Source of the DNA: Thiogranum sp963752745
GTDB lineage: Bacteria > Pseudomonadota > Gammaproteobacteria > DSM-19610
DNA: 64,000 nt
NCBI GenBank assembly: GCA_963752745.1
Contig: CAVWAK010000028.1
Location: forward strand, 11,683 to 75,682
Direction of reading: 5' to 3'
The notes beneath the pieces are model-generated. The model ran no database searches, had not been told where the DNA came from, and saw nothing but the letters and a program-made list of their open reading frames with translations. The position numbers and the translations under genes are program-made. Positions 6,034-15,042 of this stretch are shown one piece after another; the first letter of the stretch is position 1, and each line of letters begins with the position of its first letter.

Positions 6034-8994
6034 GTGTCAGTCTCACGGCTGCACGGCGCGGCGATTCGGGTTACTCTTCAAACTGTGGCTAAACCAAGGA
6101 AAACTCGACAGAATCAGCCGCCATGGTCGGCATTGCCGGAGAGTTTGCAGTCGGCGGCTGAAGGGCGCTGGGGCAGTTACCTGCGAGCGGCCGAAGAAGC
6201 TGGCCTGAGGGTGTCCGCCGACGCCGCATTTCAGTCCGTGGCTTGCCGGATTTTTGCGATTAGTGAGTTTGTCGCCGGCCTGTGCGGTCGGCATCCGTCT
6301 TACCTGTCCGATCTGCTTGATAGTGGTGATTTGCTCGCCGATTCCTGGCCAGGTGCGTTGACATCCCGCGTCGCGGCGCGTCTGGCGACATGTGATGAAG
6401 AAAATAGTTTACACACCGCTTTACGACAGTTGCGGCAGCGCGAAATGTTGCGCATTGCCTGGCGCGACCTGGCTGGCTGGGCGACGCTTGATGAGACTCT
6501 GGGTGATCTCTCCGATCTTGCTGACGCCTGTATTCTGGGCGCGCTCGATAAGTTAAGTGCCTGGCAGCAGCAAACAACACCGGCGCCACTCGCTAACCGG
6601 CGGCAGCCCGCTCCGCTGGTGGTTATTGCCATGGGCAAGCTGGGTGCGCACGAGCTGAATTTTTCTTCTGATATTGATCTCATTTTTGCCTATCCGGATG
6701 CGGAAGCGGCACGTAAATCCGGTGCGCTAAGCCCGGAACAATACTTTTCGAGGCTGGGCCAGTCGTTGATCCAGGCGCTATCCCGGTCGGATGCCGACGG
6801 TTTTGTGTTTCGGGTAGACATGAGACTCCGGCCCTACGGTAGCGCCGGTGCCCTGGCCTGTAGCTTCGATGCGCTGGAGGAGTACTACCAGTCTCAGGGG
6901 CGTGAGTGGGAGCGCTACGCCATGATCAAGGCGCGTCCTGTCAGCAGCAATGCACAGGCGAACCAGGATCTCACCGAGTTGCTGCGCCCCTTTGTTTACC
7001 GGCGTTACCTGGATTTCCATGCGTTTGATGCATTACGTGATCTTAAACGCCAGATTCGTGCCGAGATCGAACGCAAGGGGCATCACGACAACCTCAAGCT
7101 GGGGCCTGGGGGAATACGGGAAATCGAGTTTATTGCGCAGGCTTTTCAGCTGGTAAGGGGTGGCCGGGAACAGCGTCTGCGCCGGCGCGGCGTGGTGGAA
7201 ATCCTCAACACTTTGGCAGAGCTGAAGCTGTTGCCGAAACCCGCTGTAGCGGGCCTGATTGACGCTTACGGTTTCCTGCGGCGCGCAGAAAACCGGTTGC
7301 AGGCCATGCGCGACCAGCAGGTGCATCGCCTGCCCGAGACTGAGCAGGATCAGGCTGCGCTGGCACTGGCTATGGGATTTAACGGGTGGAAACCTTTCCT
7401 GAAGGCGTTGAATGGCCACCGTCGTCATGTTGAAACGCAATTTGAGCATGTATTCGCCTCGTCCCGGAAAGAGGCGCCGGCCGATGCAGAGCCGATGGCT
7501 GAGCTGTGGCAGCAGCGCCTGGCCGGCGCTGAAGCCGTAAAACGGCTTGAAGACAGGGGCTACGAAGACGGGGAAGAAGCGCTGCGCTGGATAGAGCAGC
7601 TGCGTACGGGTACTGCACCCCGCTACCTGGGAGAGCAGGGCAGAATCCGCTTTGATGCTTTGGTACCCATGTTGCTGGGTGTGGTTGCCAGCCAGCCGCA
7701 CGCCGCAGATGTGCTGGCCCGACTGGTGAAAATTCTTGAGCAAATCGCCGGGCGAACCACGTACCTGGCACTTTTGCAGGAAAACCCGTTGGCGTTGTCG
7801 CAACTGGTCAAGCTGTGCGCCGCCAGTGCCTGGGTGGCCGAGCAAATTGCCCAGTTCCCCATGTTGCTCGACCAGCTGCTGGATCCGCGCAGCCTGTACG
7901 CGCCGTTGAGCAGCCAGGAGTTGCAAACGGCGTTGAGCCAGCGTCTGGATGGTGTTCCTGCGGACGATCTCGAGGCGCAGATGGATCGGTTGCGTCAGTT
8001 CCGTCACGCCATGGTGTTGCGTGTCGCAGCAGCGGATATTGCCGGCGCGCTGCAGGTTATGCTTGTTAGCGATGAGCTGACAGCGATTGCTGAAGCTGTG
8101 CTGGAGCAGGTGCTGGCCATCGCCTGGGACGTTATGCTGAAGCGTCATGGTGAGCCGCGCTGCAAGTGCAAGCGGCGGGGCAAATGGCGCCCGGTGTCCT
8201 TTAGTATTATCGGTTATGGCAAGCTTGGCGGTTTCGAGCTGGGTTACGGGTCGGATCTGGATCTGGTTTTTCTACACGACAGTGAAGGCAGCGAACAGCG
8301 CACGTCAGGACGAAAATCTGTCGATAATTCAGTGTTTTTTACCCGTCTGGGTCAGCGCATTATTCATATGCTGGAAGCCTTCACTGCTGCCGGCAGCCTG
8401 TATGAAGTCGATATGCGGCTACGGCCTTCAGGCAATTCCGGCATGCTGGTCAGCTCTATCGATGCGTTCAGGGATTACCAGCTCAATGAGGCCTGGGTCT
8501 GGGAGCACCAGGCACTGGTACGTGCCCGACCGGTGGCTGGAGATGCGGCCCTGGGGCGGCGCTTCAACAAAATTCGCGCCGAAGTCCTGGCTGGCGATTG
8601 CAAACTTGAAAACCTGCGTAGCGAGGTGATCGACATGCGTGAGCGGATGCGACGCGAGCTGGGCGGCGGTCGCAGCGGAGAATTTCACCTCAAGCAGGAC
8701 CGCGGAGGTATCGTTGATATCGAATTTATGGTTCAATTTCTCGTTCTGCGCTGGTGCAGTGACCACCCGCAGTTACTGCAGCATTCGGGAACTATCCACC
8801 TGCTGAAAGCGCTGGCTAACGAAGGCCTGCTGAAGTCAGCTTATGCCCAGACGCTTATCGAGGCTTACCGCCAGTATCGGGCACTCGGCCACCGCTTGAC
8901 GCTGGCCGAAGCTTCGACAGTGGTCGATCCGGAAATACTGCACAGCGAACGTCGTGATGTTGCAGCGATCTGGAAGCAGTTGATGGAAAGCTGA
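6034..8994 (+). CDS. glnE: Bifunctional glutamine synthetase adenylyltransferase/adenylyl-removing enzyme GlnE
   Basis: GlnE adds or removes AMP on glutamine synthetase in response to PII and glutamine. The two nucleotidyltransferase domains are plain: MGKLGAHELNFSSDIDLIFAY near residue 205 (adenylyl-removing half) and GYGKLGGFELGYGSDLDLVF near residue 725 (adenylylating half). Each is followed by a helical PII-uridylyl-transferase-linked domain. Length is 986 residues from GTG 6034; family members are about 945-990. A second in-frame GTG at 6085 (VAKPRKTRQN) is an equally possible start, since neither has a good ribosome binding site. ilvE follows after 27 bases. Confidence 0.97.
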   Translation: MSVSRLHGAAIRVTLQTVAKPRKTRQNQPPWSALPESLQSAAEGRWGSYLRAAEEAGLRVSADAAFQSVACRIFAISEFVAGLCGRHPSYLSDLLDSGDLLADSWPGALTSRVAARLATCDEENSLHTALRQLRQREMLRIAWRDLAGWATLDETLGDLSDLADACILGALDKLSAWQQQTTPAPLANRRQPAPLVVIAMGKLGAHELNFSSDIDLIFAYPDAEAARKSGALSPEQYFSRLGQSLIQALSRSDADGFVFRVDMRLRPYGSAGALACSFDALEEYYQSQGREWERYAMIKARPVSSNAQANQDLTELLRPFVYRRYLDFHAFDALRDLKRQIRAEIERKGHHDNLKLGPGGIREIEFIAQAFQLVRGGREQRLRRRGVVEILNTLAELKLLPKPAVAGLIDAYGFLRRAENRLQAMRDQQVHRLPETEQDQAALALAMGFNGWKPFLKALNGHRRHVETQFEHVFASSRKEAPADAEPMAELWQQRLAGAEAVKRLEDRGYEDGEEALRWIEQLRTGTAPRYLGEQGRIRFDALVPMLLGVVASQPHAADVLARLVKILEQIAGRTTYLALLQENPLALSQLVKLCAASAWVAEQIAQFPMLLDQLLDPRSLYAPLSSQELQTALSQRLDGVPADDLEAQMDRLRQFRHAMVLRVAAADIAGALQVMLVSDELTAIAEAVLEQVLAIAWDVMLKRHGEPRCKCKRRGKWRPVSFSIIGYGKLGGFELGYGSDLDLVFLHDSEGSEQRTSGRKSVDNSVFFTRLGQRIIHMLEAFTAAGSLYEVDMRLRPSGNSGMLVSSIDAFRDYQLNEAWVWEHQALVRARPVAGDAALGRRFNKIRAEVLAGDCKLENLRSEVIDMRERMRRELGGGRSGEFHLKQDRGGIVDIEFMVQFLVLRWCSDHPQLLQHSGTIHLLKALANEGLLKSAYAQTLIEAYRQYRALGHRLTLAEASTVVDPEILHSERRDVAAIWKQLMES

Positions 8995-9021
8995 AAATTT
9001 TTAAATTCAGGAGATTGAATA

Positions 9022-9945
9022 ATGTCGATGGCCGATCGTGACGGTGTCATCTGGTATGACGGTGAAATGGTACCCTGGCGGGAAGCCACTACCCACGTAC
9101 TTACCCATACGCTGCACTATGGTATGGGCGTGTTCGAGGGTGTGCGCGCCTATGATGCGGAACAGGGTACGGCTATCTTTCGCCTCAAGGAACATACTGA
9201 TCGCCTGTTCCGGTCTGCGCATATCCTGCAGATGAAAATACCTTTTGACAAGGACACGTTAAACCAGGCGCAAATCGATGTAGTGCGCCAGAACAAGCTG
9301 GAGTCGGCCTACCTGCGCCCGATGTGTTTTTACGGCTCTGAAGGTATGGGCATACGTGCGGATAACCTCAAGGTGCATGTCATTGTCGCTGCCTGGGAGT
9401 GGGGTGCTTATCTCGGTAAGGAAAATCTGGAAAAGGGCATACGTATTCGTACATCGTCATATACCCGCCATCACGTTAACATCACCATGTGCAAGGCCAA
9501 GGCGAACGGTAATTATATGAATTCCATGCTGGCCCTTCAGGAGGCGCTGGATTGCGGTTACGATGAGGCGATGCTGCTGGATAATGAAGGCTATGTGGCC
9601 GAGGGCAGCGGCGAGAATATTTTTATTATCCGTGACGGTGTGCTCTACACACCGGATCTGACATCGGCGCTGGAAGGAATTACGCGTGACACCCTCATCA
9701 CGCTGGCCATGGACGAAGGCCTCGAGATTCGTGAAAAGCGAATTACACGCGACGAAGTGTATATTGCCGATGAAGCGTTCTTTACCGGAACGGCGGCCGA
9801 AGTGACGCCGATTCGTGAAGTTGATAATCGCGCGATTGGTAGCGGAACACGTGGCCCGATCACGGAAAAGTTGCAGACCCAGTATTTTGATCAGGTTCAC
9901 GGGCGTCGCGAAGACTACCCCGAGTGGCTGACGTTGGTGGAGTAA
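9022..9945 (+). CDS. ilvE: Branched-chain amino acid aminotransferase IlvE
   Basis: A PLP enzyme of fold type IV that transfers the amino group between glutamate and the branched-chain keto acids, the last step of Ile/Val/Leu synthesis. It has 307 residues, normal length. Landmarks: HYGMGVFEGVRAY (about 32-44), the catalytic lysine in CKAKANGNYMNS (Lys160), EGSGENIFI, and FFTGTAAEVTPI near residue 255. AGGAG lies upstream of ATG 9022. It sits between glnE and a small zinc protein on the same strand. Confidence 0.97.
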   Translation: MSMADRDGVIWYDGEMVPWREATTHVLTHTLHYGMGVFEGVRAYDAEQGTAIFRLKEHTDRLFRSAHILQMKIPFDKDTLNQAQIDVVRQNKLESAYLRPMCFYGSEGMGIRADNLKVHVIVAAWEWGAYLGKENLEKGIRIRTSSYTRHHVNITMCKAKANGNYMNSMLALQEALDCGYDEAMLLDNEGYVAEGSGENIFIIRDGVLYTPDLTSALEGITRDTLITLAMDEGLEIREKRITRDEVYIADEAFFTGTAAEVTPIREVDNRAIGSGTRGPITEKLQTQYFDQVHGRREDYPEWLTLVE

Positions 9946-9963
9946 TTTCAGGAGGAACCCGTT

Positions 9964-10185
9964 GTGCCGAGTCCAAATACGGCCGCCGATGCCGGCGGCA
10001 GCAAGTACATCCAGGCAAATGCCGAAAACAGATATGAAGTGACGCGTGCCGATCTGCCGTTGCATTGTCCGATGGACAGTATGAGCCTGTGGAACTCGCA
10101 CCCGCGCGTGTATCTGCCCATTGAGGATACCGGCAAGGCGAAGTGTCCTTATTGCGGTGCTGACTACATATTGAAGGGCGATTGA
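9964..10185 (+). CDS. Zinc-finger domain-containing protein (zf-CHCC family)
   Basis: A 73-residue protein starting at GTG 9964; AGGAGGAA seven bases upstream decides this start. The C-terminal half holds the zf-CHCC pattern: LHCPMDSM, WNSHPRVYLPI, and KCPYCGADYIL, giving a His/three-Cys metal site. The fold is related to the zinc-binding NDUFS6/13-kDa subunit of mitochondrial complex I, but in bacteria the function is not established. It is common downstream of ilvE in gammaproteobacteria and before lipopolysaccharide genes, as here. Confidence 0.88.
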   Translation: MPSPNTAADAGGSKYIQANAENRYEVTRADLPLHCPMDSMSLWNSHPRVYLPIEDTGKAKCPYCGADYILKGD

Positions 10186-10195
10186 CTCCGGGCAG

Positions 10196-11098
10196 TTGAA
10201 AGAGACCGTCATATGGCGATTCAGTGACGGCAAGCCCGGTCACGATCATCAGAGCCTGGGGTTGGTGAGCGCCTTGCGGGAGCGGCGTACCGTTGCAGAA
10301 TACCAGCTGGATATCACCGCCCCGGGGCGGCCTGGCTGGTGGTGGTTGTCCAGGCGCTATCCGCCCGGCGAGGGACTGCCGCCGCCTGATTTGCTGCTGG
10401 GTGCCGGACACGCTTCACACTTTCATTTGCTCGCAGCGCGCCGTCGCTTCGGTGGCCGCTGTGTGGTGTTAATGAAGCCCAGCCTGCCACGAGCCTGGTT
10501 TGACCTGTGTATTGTGCCGGAACACGACGGTGTTGAACCGATGAGTAACCAGCTCATCACCAGGGGCGTATTGAATACTATGCGACCGGGCGGGGCGCAT
10601 GGCAGCGATGTGGGTCTGGTCGTGATCGGCGGTCCTTCACGTCACTACCACTGGGATGACGACACGCTATTGCAGCAGTTGGAGCAATTGATTCGTATGC
10701 GGCCAAAACGCCGCTGGTGGTTAACCAGCTCACGACGTACACCGGTGGCGCTGCTTGGCCGGCTGGCCGATGAATTGCCAGGTATGGAGTTTTTGCCCTT
10801 CGCGCAGACACCATCCGGCTGGCTGGCGGAACGCATGGCTGAAGCGGGTGAAGTCTGGGTCAGCGAGGATAGTGTCTCGATGATCTACGAGGCATTGAGT
10901 TCAGGCGCGCGCGTAGGTTTGCTGGAGGTGCGTCGTCAACGTTCCAGCAGAGTTACCCGGGGTGTTGACCTGCTGATTAGTGACGGCTGGATAGGTGCGC
11001 CGGGGCAACTGCAACTTTCTGCAGGCCCGGGGCAAGTGCTGAACGAAGCTGATCGATGTGCACAGTGGATAAATGAACAATGGCTAAACGCTCACTAA
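10196..11098 (+). CDS. ELM1-family protein, putative glycosyltransferase (first copy)
   Basis: A 300-residue protein with a TTG start, begun ten bases after the preceding stop. The N terminus (IWRFSDGKPGHDHQSLGL) is the hallmark of the bacterial ELM1 family (named after a plant mitochondrial fission protein). Further landmarks are LLLGAGHASH, VVLMKPSLPR, VVIGGPSRHY and WVSEDSVSMIYEALSSGARVGLLE, the last like the nucleotide-sugar site of GT-B glycosyltransferases. Family function is not experimentally clear; its place beside a GT4 enzyme points to LPS core or surface-glycan synthesis. It overlaps the next gene by 19 bases. Confidence 0.85.
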   Translation: MKETVIWRFSDGKPGHDHQSLGLVSALRERRTVAEYQLDITAPGRPGWWWLSRRYPPGEGLPPPDLLLGAGHASHFHLLAARRRFGGRCVVLMKPSLPRAWFDLCIVPEHDGVEPMSNQLITRGVLNTMRPGGAHGSDVGLVVIGGPSRHYHWDDDTLLQQLEQLIRMRPKRRWWLTSSRRTPVALLGRLADELPGMEFLPFAQTPSGWLAERMAEAGEVWVSEDSVSMIYEALSSGARVGLLEVRRQRSSRVTRGVDLLISDGWIGAPGQLQLSAGPGQVLNEADRCAQWINEQWLNAH

Positions 11099-12198
11099 CT
11101 GTTTTGCAGCTATTGCCGGCGCTGGAGTCCGGTGGCGTTGAGCGCGGCACACTGGAACTCGGTGCCGGTTTGGTAAAGGCGGGTCACCGTTCGCTGGTGA
11201 TATCGGCTGGTGGCCAGCTGGTCAGTCGGTTGACAGGACAGGGCAGCGAACACATCGAGTGGCCAATTGGCAGGAAGTCGCTGTGGACGCTGCGTCTTGT
11301 GAAGCGTCTGCAGAAACTGATTCTTGATGAGCGGGTCGACATCCTGCACGCGCGTTCGCGCCTGCCTGCGTGGATTGCCTACCTGGCCTGGAAAGGGTTT
11401 CCGGCCCAAACGCGGCCACGTTTTGTTACGACGGTGCACGGGTTGTACTCGGTCAGCCGTTACAGCCGTATTATGACGCGCGGTGAGGCGGTTATCGCTG
11501 TTTCCGGGGCAGCGCGCGACTATGTGACCAGCAACTACCCGGCAGTTGATGCTGCCCGTATACGGGTTATTGAACGCGGCATCGATCCTAAAACCTTCGC
11601 CTATGGCTACCGCCCCGCTGACTCATGGATGGCACGCTGGTACCATGATTTCCCGTTTTTACTGGAACGTCAGGTGCTGACCCTGCCCGGGCGCATTACC
11701 CGTCTCAAGGGTCACCTGGATTTTCTACAGTTGTTGTCGCGCCTGCTGAAGGCAGGGCTGCCGGTTTACGGTCTGATCGTCGGTGCCGAAGATCCTGCAC
11801 ACAGTAAATATGCCCGTGAAGTCCGGCAAGCGGTACAGCGTTTGGGTCTTGGGGGTGCGATAACGTTCACCGGACATCGCATGGATGTTCGCGATGTTCT
11901 GGCTATGTCGAACCTGGTGTTTTCGCTGTCAAATAAACCTGAGTCATTTGGAAGAACGGTGCGCGAGGCGCTCAGTCTCGGTGTTCCGGTTGTCGGCTAT
12001 GACCATGGTGGTGTTGGTGAGACTTTGCATGCGGCCTATCCATCAGGGCGTGTAGCGGTTGGCGATCTGGATGCGCTGGAATCTGTAACCCGTGAGTTGC
12101 TCGAACACACGGTAGAAGTTGCGCCGCAACGCTTTACTACTGTTCAGGATATGATCGACAGCACACTCGACCTTTACCGGAGTCTGGTGGACGCATGA
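11080..12198 (+). CDS. GT4-family glycosyltransferase
   Basis: A 372-residue GT-B enzyme. The N-terminal domain has LLPALESGGVERGTLELG (about 10-27), typical of acceptor-side GT4 domains. The C-terminal donor domain has LPGRITRLKGHLDFL, VGAEDP, ITFTGHRMDVRDVLAMSNLVFSLS and the signature PESFGRTVREALSLGVPVVGYDHGG with the Glu-x7-Glu pattern. The substrate cannot be told. It overlaps the ELM1 gene upstream and the deacetylase downstream, indicating one operon for a glycan, likely LPS core. Confidence 0.92.
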   Translation: MAKRSLTVLQLLPALESGGVERGTLELGAGLVKAGHRSLVISAGGQLVSRLTGQGSEHIEWPIGRKSLWTLRLVKRLQKLILDERVDILHARSRLPAWIAYLAWKGFPAQTRPRFVTTVHGLYSVSRYSRIMTRGEAVIAVSGAARDYVTSNYPAVDAARIRVIERGIDPKTFAYGYRPADSWMARWYHDFPFLLERQVLTLPGRITRLKGHLDFLQLLSRLLKAGLPVYGLIVGAEDPAHSKYAREVRQAVQRLGLGGAITFTGHRMDVRDVLAMSNLVFSLSNKPESFGRTVREALSLGVPVVGYDHGGVGETLHAAYPSGRVAVGDLDALESVTRELLEHTVEVAPQRFTTVQDMIDSTLDLYRSLVDA

Positions 12199-13011
12199 TA
12201 CTGGCGGCCCTGGTAGCCGGGTGTGTGCTGGTCTGGTTTTCGTTACGCTACGCCTGGTGGCGACCGGCGGTCGATTCGGGTAGCCCGCGTATTCTCATGT
12301 ATCACATGGTAAGCGAGCCACGACCTGGTTTGCGGTTTAATGGACTGCGTGTATCTCCGCACATGTTCGAGCGTCAGTTACGCTGGTTCAAGCGGCACGG
12401 CTGGCACAGTTTTACCGTTAGCGAACTGTTTGCAGCCGGCGACCGTCTCCCAAACAAGGCATTTGCCATAACTTTTGATGACGGCTACGCAGATAATCTG
12501 TTGCAGGCGTTGCCGCTGTTGAAAAAGTACGCCGCTAAGGCAACGTTGTATCTGGTGGTGGATCGATTCGATCGTGACTGGTCGGTAGCGCGAAAAGCGC
12601 ATCACGATGATGGTGAGCTTGCAAAAGAGGTAAAACTTAGTGATGAACAGGTGGGGGCATTGCTTGAGTCCGGCTGTATCGAACTCGGTTCCCACAGTAT
12701 GACGCACGCTAATTTTCCAACGCTTTCCCGTGATGAAGCGCTATATGAGTTGCAGGCATCGAAGCGCAGTCTGGAAAAACGATTTAACGTTGATGTTAAG
12801 TCATTTGCATTTCCCTTTGGGCTATATACGTGCAGAGCAGGTCACCCTGGTTGAACAGGCTGGATATCAGAGTGCAGTGACTGCCGAAGAAGGTATCGAG
12901 TCATTGCGCGACGCCAACAGACTGGAGCTGAAGCGCGTAAAAATAAGCGGAAAAGATGACTGGCTGGCGTTCCTTGTGCGCATGCGCAGTGGTCGCAGAG
13001 GCTGGAAGTAA
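12195..13011 (+). CDS. Polysaccharide deacetylase family protein, broken by one inserted base
   Basis: An NodB-fold carbohydrate esterase. One N-terminal hydrophobic segment (about 2-18) anchors it. Catalytic motif 1 is FAITFDDGYADN (about 90-101, Asp-Asp) and motif 2 is LGSHSMTHANF (His-x3-His, about 166-176). After SFAFPFG the frame breaks; the next frame continues YIRAEQVTLVEQAGYQSAVT. Deleting one G from GGG at 12819-12821 joins the halves into about 271 residues. A base-calling insertion is likely. It overlaps the glycosyltransferase by four bases and would deacetylate a sugar of the same glycan. Confidence 0.85.
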
Positions 13012-13019
13012 TCAGCGCC

Positions 13020-14057
13020 GTGCCTGACTCTCCACTGCGTGTATGGGTGCTTTCCGATGGTCAGCCCGGGCACTACAATCTATCCCGCGGCGTGATCGCT
13101 GCTTTAAAACGTGTCAGACCGGTCGAAGCGCACTGGTTTACCGTGCAGTTGCGTTTCGGGCTTATGCGCAATCTGCTGCGCTTCTTTTTGAACAGGTTTT
13201 CCAGGTTGCCTGCGTCCAGCTGGATGAGGCTGTTCTATGTCATGCCCGATCTGCCTGCGCGGCGTTGCGACTTGATTGTGTCTGCCGGCGGCAAGACATC
13301 GTTTGCCAACGCCTGGCTGGGCAGGGACATGAACGTGCCGACTATTTTTGCCGGCTCGCTGCGTCGCCTTTCCCCGCAGCTCTTTACAGTGGTGTTGACG
13401 CTGGAGCCCGTCGACCCACCGAGTGCGGCCAACCTGGTGCTGGATCTCCCGCCCAGCGCTGTAGACGACATAACGCTTGACCAGCAAGGTGAGCAGCTCA
13501 GGCAGAATTTGCGGTTGCCCCGCGAGCGGCTTTACACCCTGCTGATCGGGGGTGATGGTGCCGGTTATCAATATAGTGCGCAGGACTGGAAACAACTTGG
13601 TCAATTGCTCAATGTATTGGCGGAGCGCTATCAAATACGTTGGCTGCTGTTGGGTTCGCGACGAACCGGTAACGAAGCACAGCGCATAATCGAGTCCACG
13701 GTGGACAGTGCGCTGGTTGCTGGCAGTGCCTGGTACGAATCAGGGAAACAGGTAGAGATCGGCGCATACCTGGGCGCTGCCGAACAGGTTTTCGTGACAG
13801 AAGACAGCATGACCATGCTTGCCGAGGCAATCTATTCACAGCGCCCGGTCATCAGTCTGAGGCCGGCATCGGTCGCCTCGACACAGCGTTATGAAGCAAT
13901 GGTGAAGCGTTTCGCTGATCAACGCTGGATTTGTCGATATAGTGTTTCATCCCTGTTGGAAAGGCCCGGTCAGTTGACGGAGCAAGCTTGTAGCCCGCTG
14001 ACAGAATCGCCATTGGATGGGTTGGCCAGGCAACTTGCAAGACGCCTTCAGCTCTGA
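13020..14057 (+). CDS. ELM1-family protein, putative glycosyltransferase (second copy)
   Basis: A 345-residue protein starting at GTG 13020. The N terminus (VWVLSDGQPGHYNLSRG) matches the first ELM1-type protein, and so do LIVSAGGKTSFAN, LLIGGDGAGYQYS and VFVTEDSMTMLAEAIYSQRPVISL, but the two are otherwise quite divergent. Family role is uncertain; two such genes bracketing a GT4 enzyme and a deacetylase suggest two related glycan steps. The acyltransferase that follows is on the opposite strand, so this is the operon's last gene. Confidence 0.85.
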   Translation: MPDSPLRVWVLSDGQPGHYNLSRGVIAALKRVRPVEAHWFTVQLRFGLMRNLLRFFLNRFSRLPASSWMRLFYVMPDLPARRCDLIVSAGGKTSFANAWLGRDMNVPTIFAGSLRRLSPQLFTVVLTLEPVDPPSAANLVLDLPPSAVDDITLDQQGEQLRQNLRLPRERLYTLLIGGDGAGYQYSAQDWKQLGQLLNVLAERYQIRWLLLGSRRTGNEAQRIIESTVDSALVAGSAWYESGKQVEIGAYLGAAEQVFVTEDSMTMLAEAIYSQRPVISLRPASVASTQRYEAMVKRFADQRWICRYSVSSLLERPGQLTEQACSPLTESPLDGLARQLARRLQL

Positions 14058-14062
14058 GCCGG

Positions 14063-14992
14063 TTATTGCGTCGGATACGGGTATGACTCTCCCGGTGGCC
14101 GGGTTTTGAAGCGGCGGTGCACCCACAGGTACTGTTCCGGCATTTCTCTTATAACGTTTTCAATCAGCTGATTGATGCGGGTTGCGTCGGCTTGCAGGTC
14201 GTCGCCCGGAAAGTCAGCCAGTGCGGGGCACAGCGTCAATAGATATCCCTCGTTGTCGGGCAGGCGACTCTGGAAAAAGGGCACGACGGCAGCTCCGCTG
14301 ATGGCTGCAAGACGAGACGTAGTCGATAGTGTTGAAGCGCTGATGCCAAAAAATGGCACAAAGACTGACTGTTCGCCACCGTGATTCTGATCGGGCGCGT
14401 ACCAGACGGCATGATTGGATTTCAGGCTGGCTAGCAGTGCGCGCGTATCATCACGTGGAATGGCTTTTTCAAAGCGCCGCTGGCGTGCGCGGTGCATGAC
14501 GGTTTCAAACAGCGGGTTTTTGTGTTGGCGGTACAGCACATGAAATGGATACTGCATGGCGAGCAGGCGCCCGCCAAGTTCCAGTGTGGTGAAGTGTGCG
14601 CTCAGCAGTATGACGCCCTTGCCTTTGTCCAGTGCGGTACGCAGGTGGTCGTCGCCGACCAGCACAAAGCGTTGGCGTAACTGTTTTTCGCGTCCCCACC
14701 AGCACAGTGCGGTTTCCACTATGCCCTGGCCCAGTGATAAAAAATGTGCCTTCAGTAATGTGGTCTGCTGTGCTGTGCCCAGTTGCGGGAAACACAGCCG
14801 GATATTGGTTTCTGCAATCAGACGCCGTCGTTTGGCAAAGCGCCAGGCAAGCCAGCCAATCAGGCTGCCAGTATTCATCTGCAGCCTGAAGGGCAGGCGC
14901 GTTACCAGCCACAGGCTGAAAAACATCAGCCATGTTGGCCAGAAGCGTGGCAGCAGGAATCTGGGTTGCCAGAGTCGGGTCTCGGTTTGCAC
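14063..14992 (-). CDS. Lipid A acyltransferase, LpxL/LpxM (HtrB) family
   Basis: An inner-membrane acyltransferase that adds a secondary acyl chain to Kdo2-lipid A. GTG 14992 (VQTETRLWQPRF) gives about 310 residues, the usual size; the frame extends upstream to 15247 but would overlap waaA. One N-terminal span (WPTWLMFFSLWLV) is present. The catalytic HX4E motif is SAHFTTLELGGR. Later landmarks are VWYAPDQNHGG, VPFFG and the C-terminal QYLWVHRRFKTRPPGE. Which acyl position it serves cannot be told. It is divergent from waaA by about 50 bases. Confidence 0.93.
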   Translation of the reverse strand: MQTETRLWQPRFLLPRFWPTWLMFFSLWLVTRLPFRLQMNTGSLIGWLAWRFAKRRRLIAETNIRLCFPQLGTAQQTTLLKAHFLSLGQGIVETALCWWGREKQLRQRFVLVGDDHLRTALDKGKGVILLSAHFTTLELGGRLLAMQYPFHVLYRQHKNPLFETVMHRARQRRFEKAIPRDDTRALLASLKSNHAVWYAPDQNHGGEQSVFVPFFGISASTLSTTSRLAAISGAAVVPFFQSRLPDNEGYLLTLCPALADFPGDDLQADATRINQLIENVIREMPEQYLWVHRRFKTRPPGESYPYPTQ

Positions 14993-15042
14993 CTGCGCAT
15001 TGTACCAAAGAGATGCGATGTTATGATCTCGGCTGGTTGCCA

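Noticed and set aside
7033..8148. Long open frame on the strand opposite glnE
   Set aside because: It is the mirror of a strongly conserved glnE region; the protein is rich in Gln, His and Leu with no recognisable domain.
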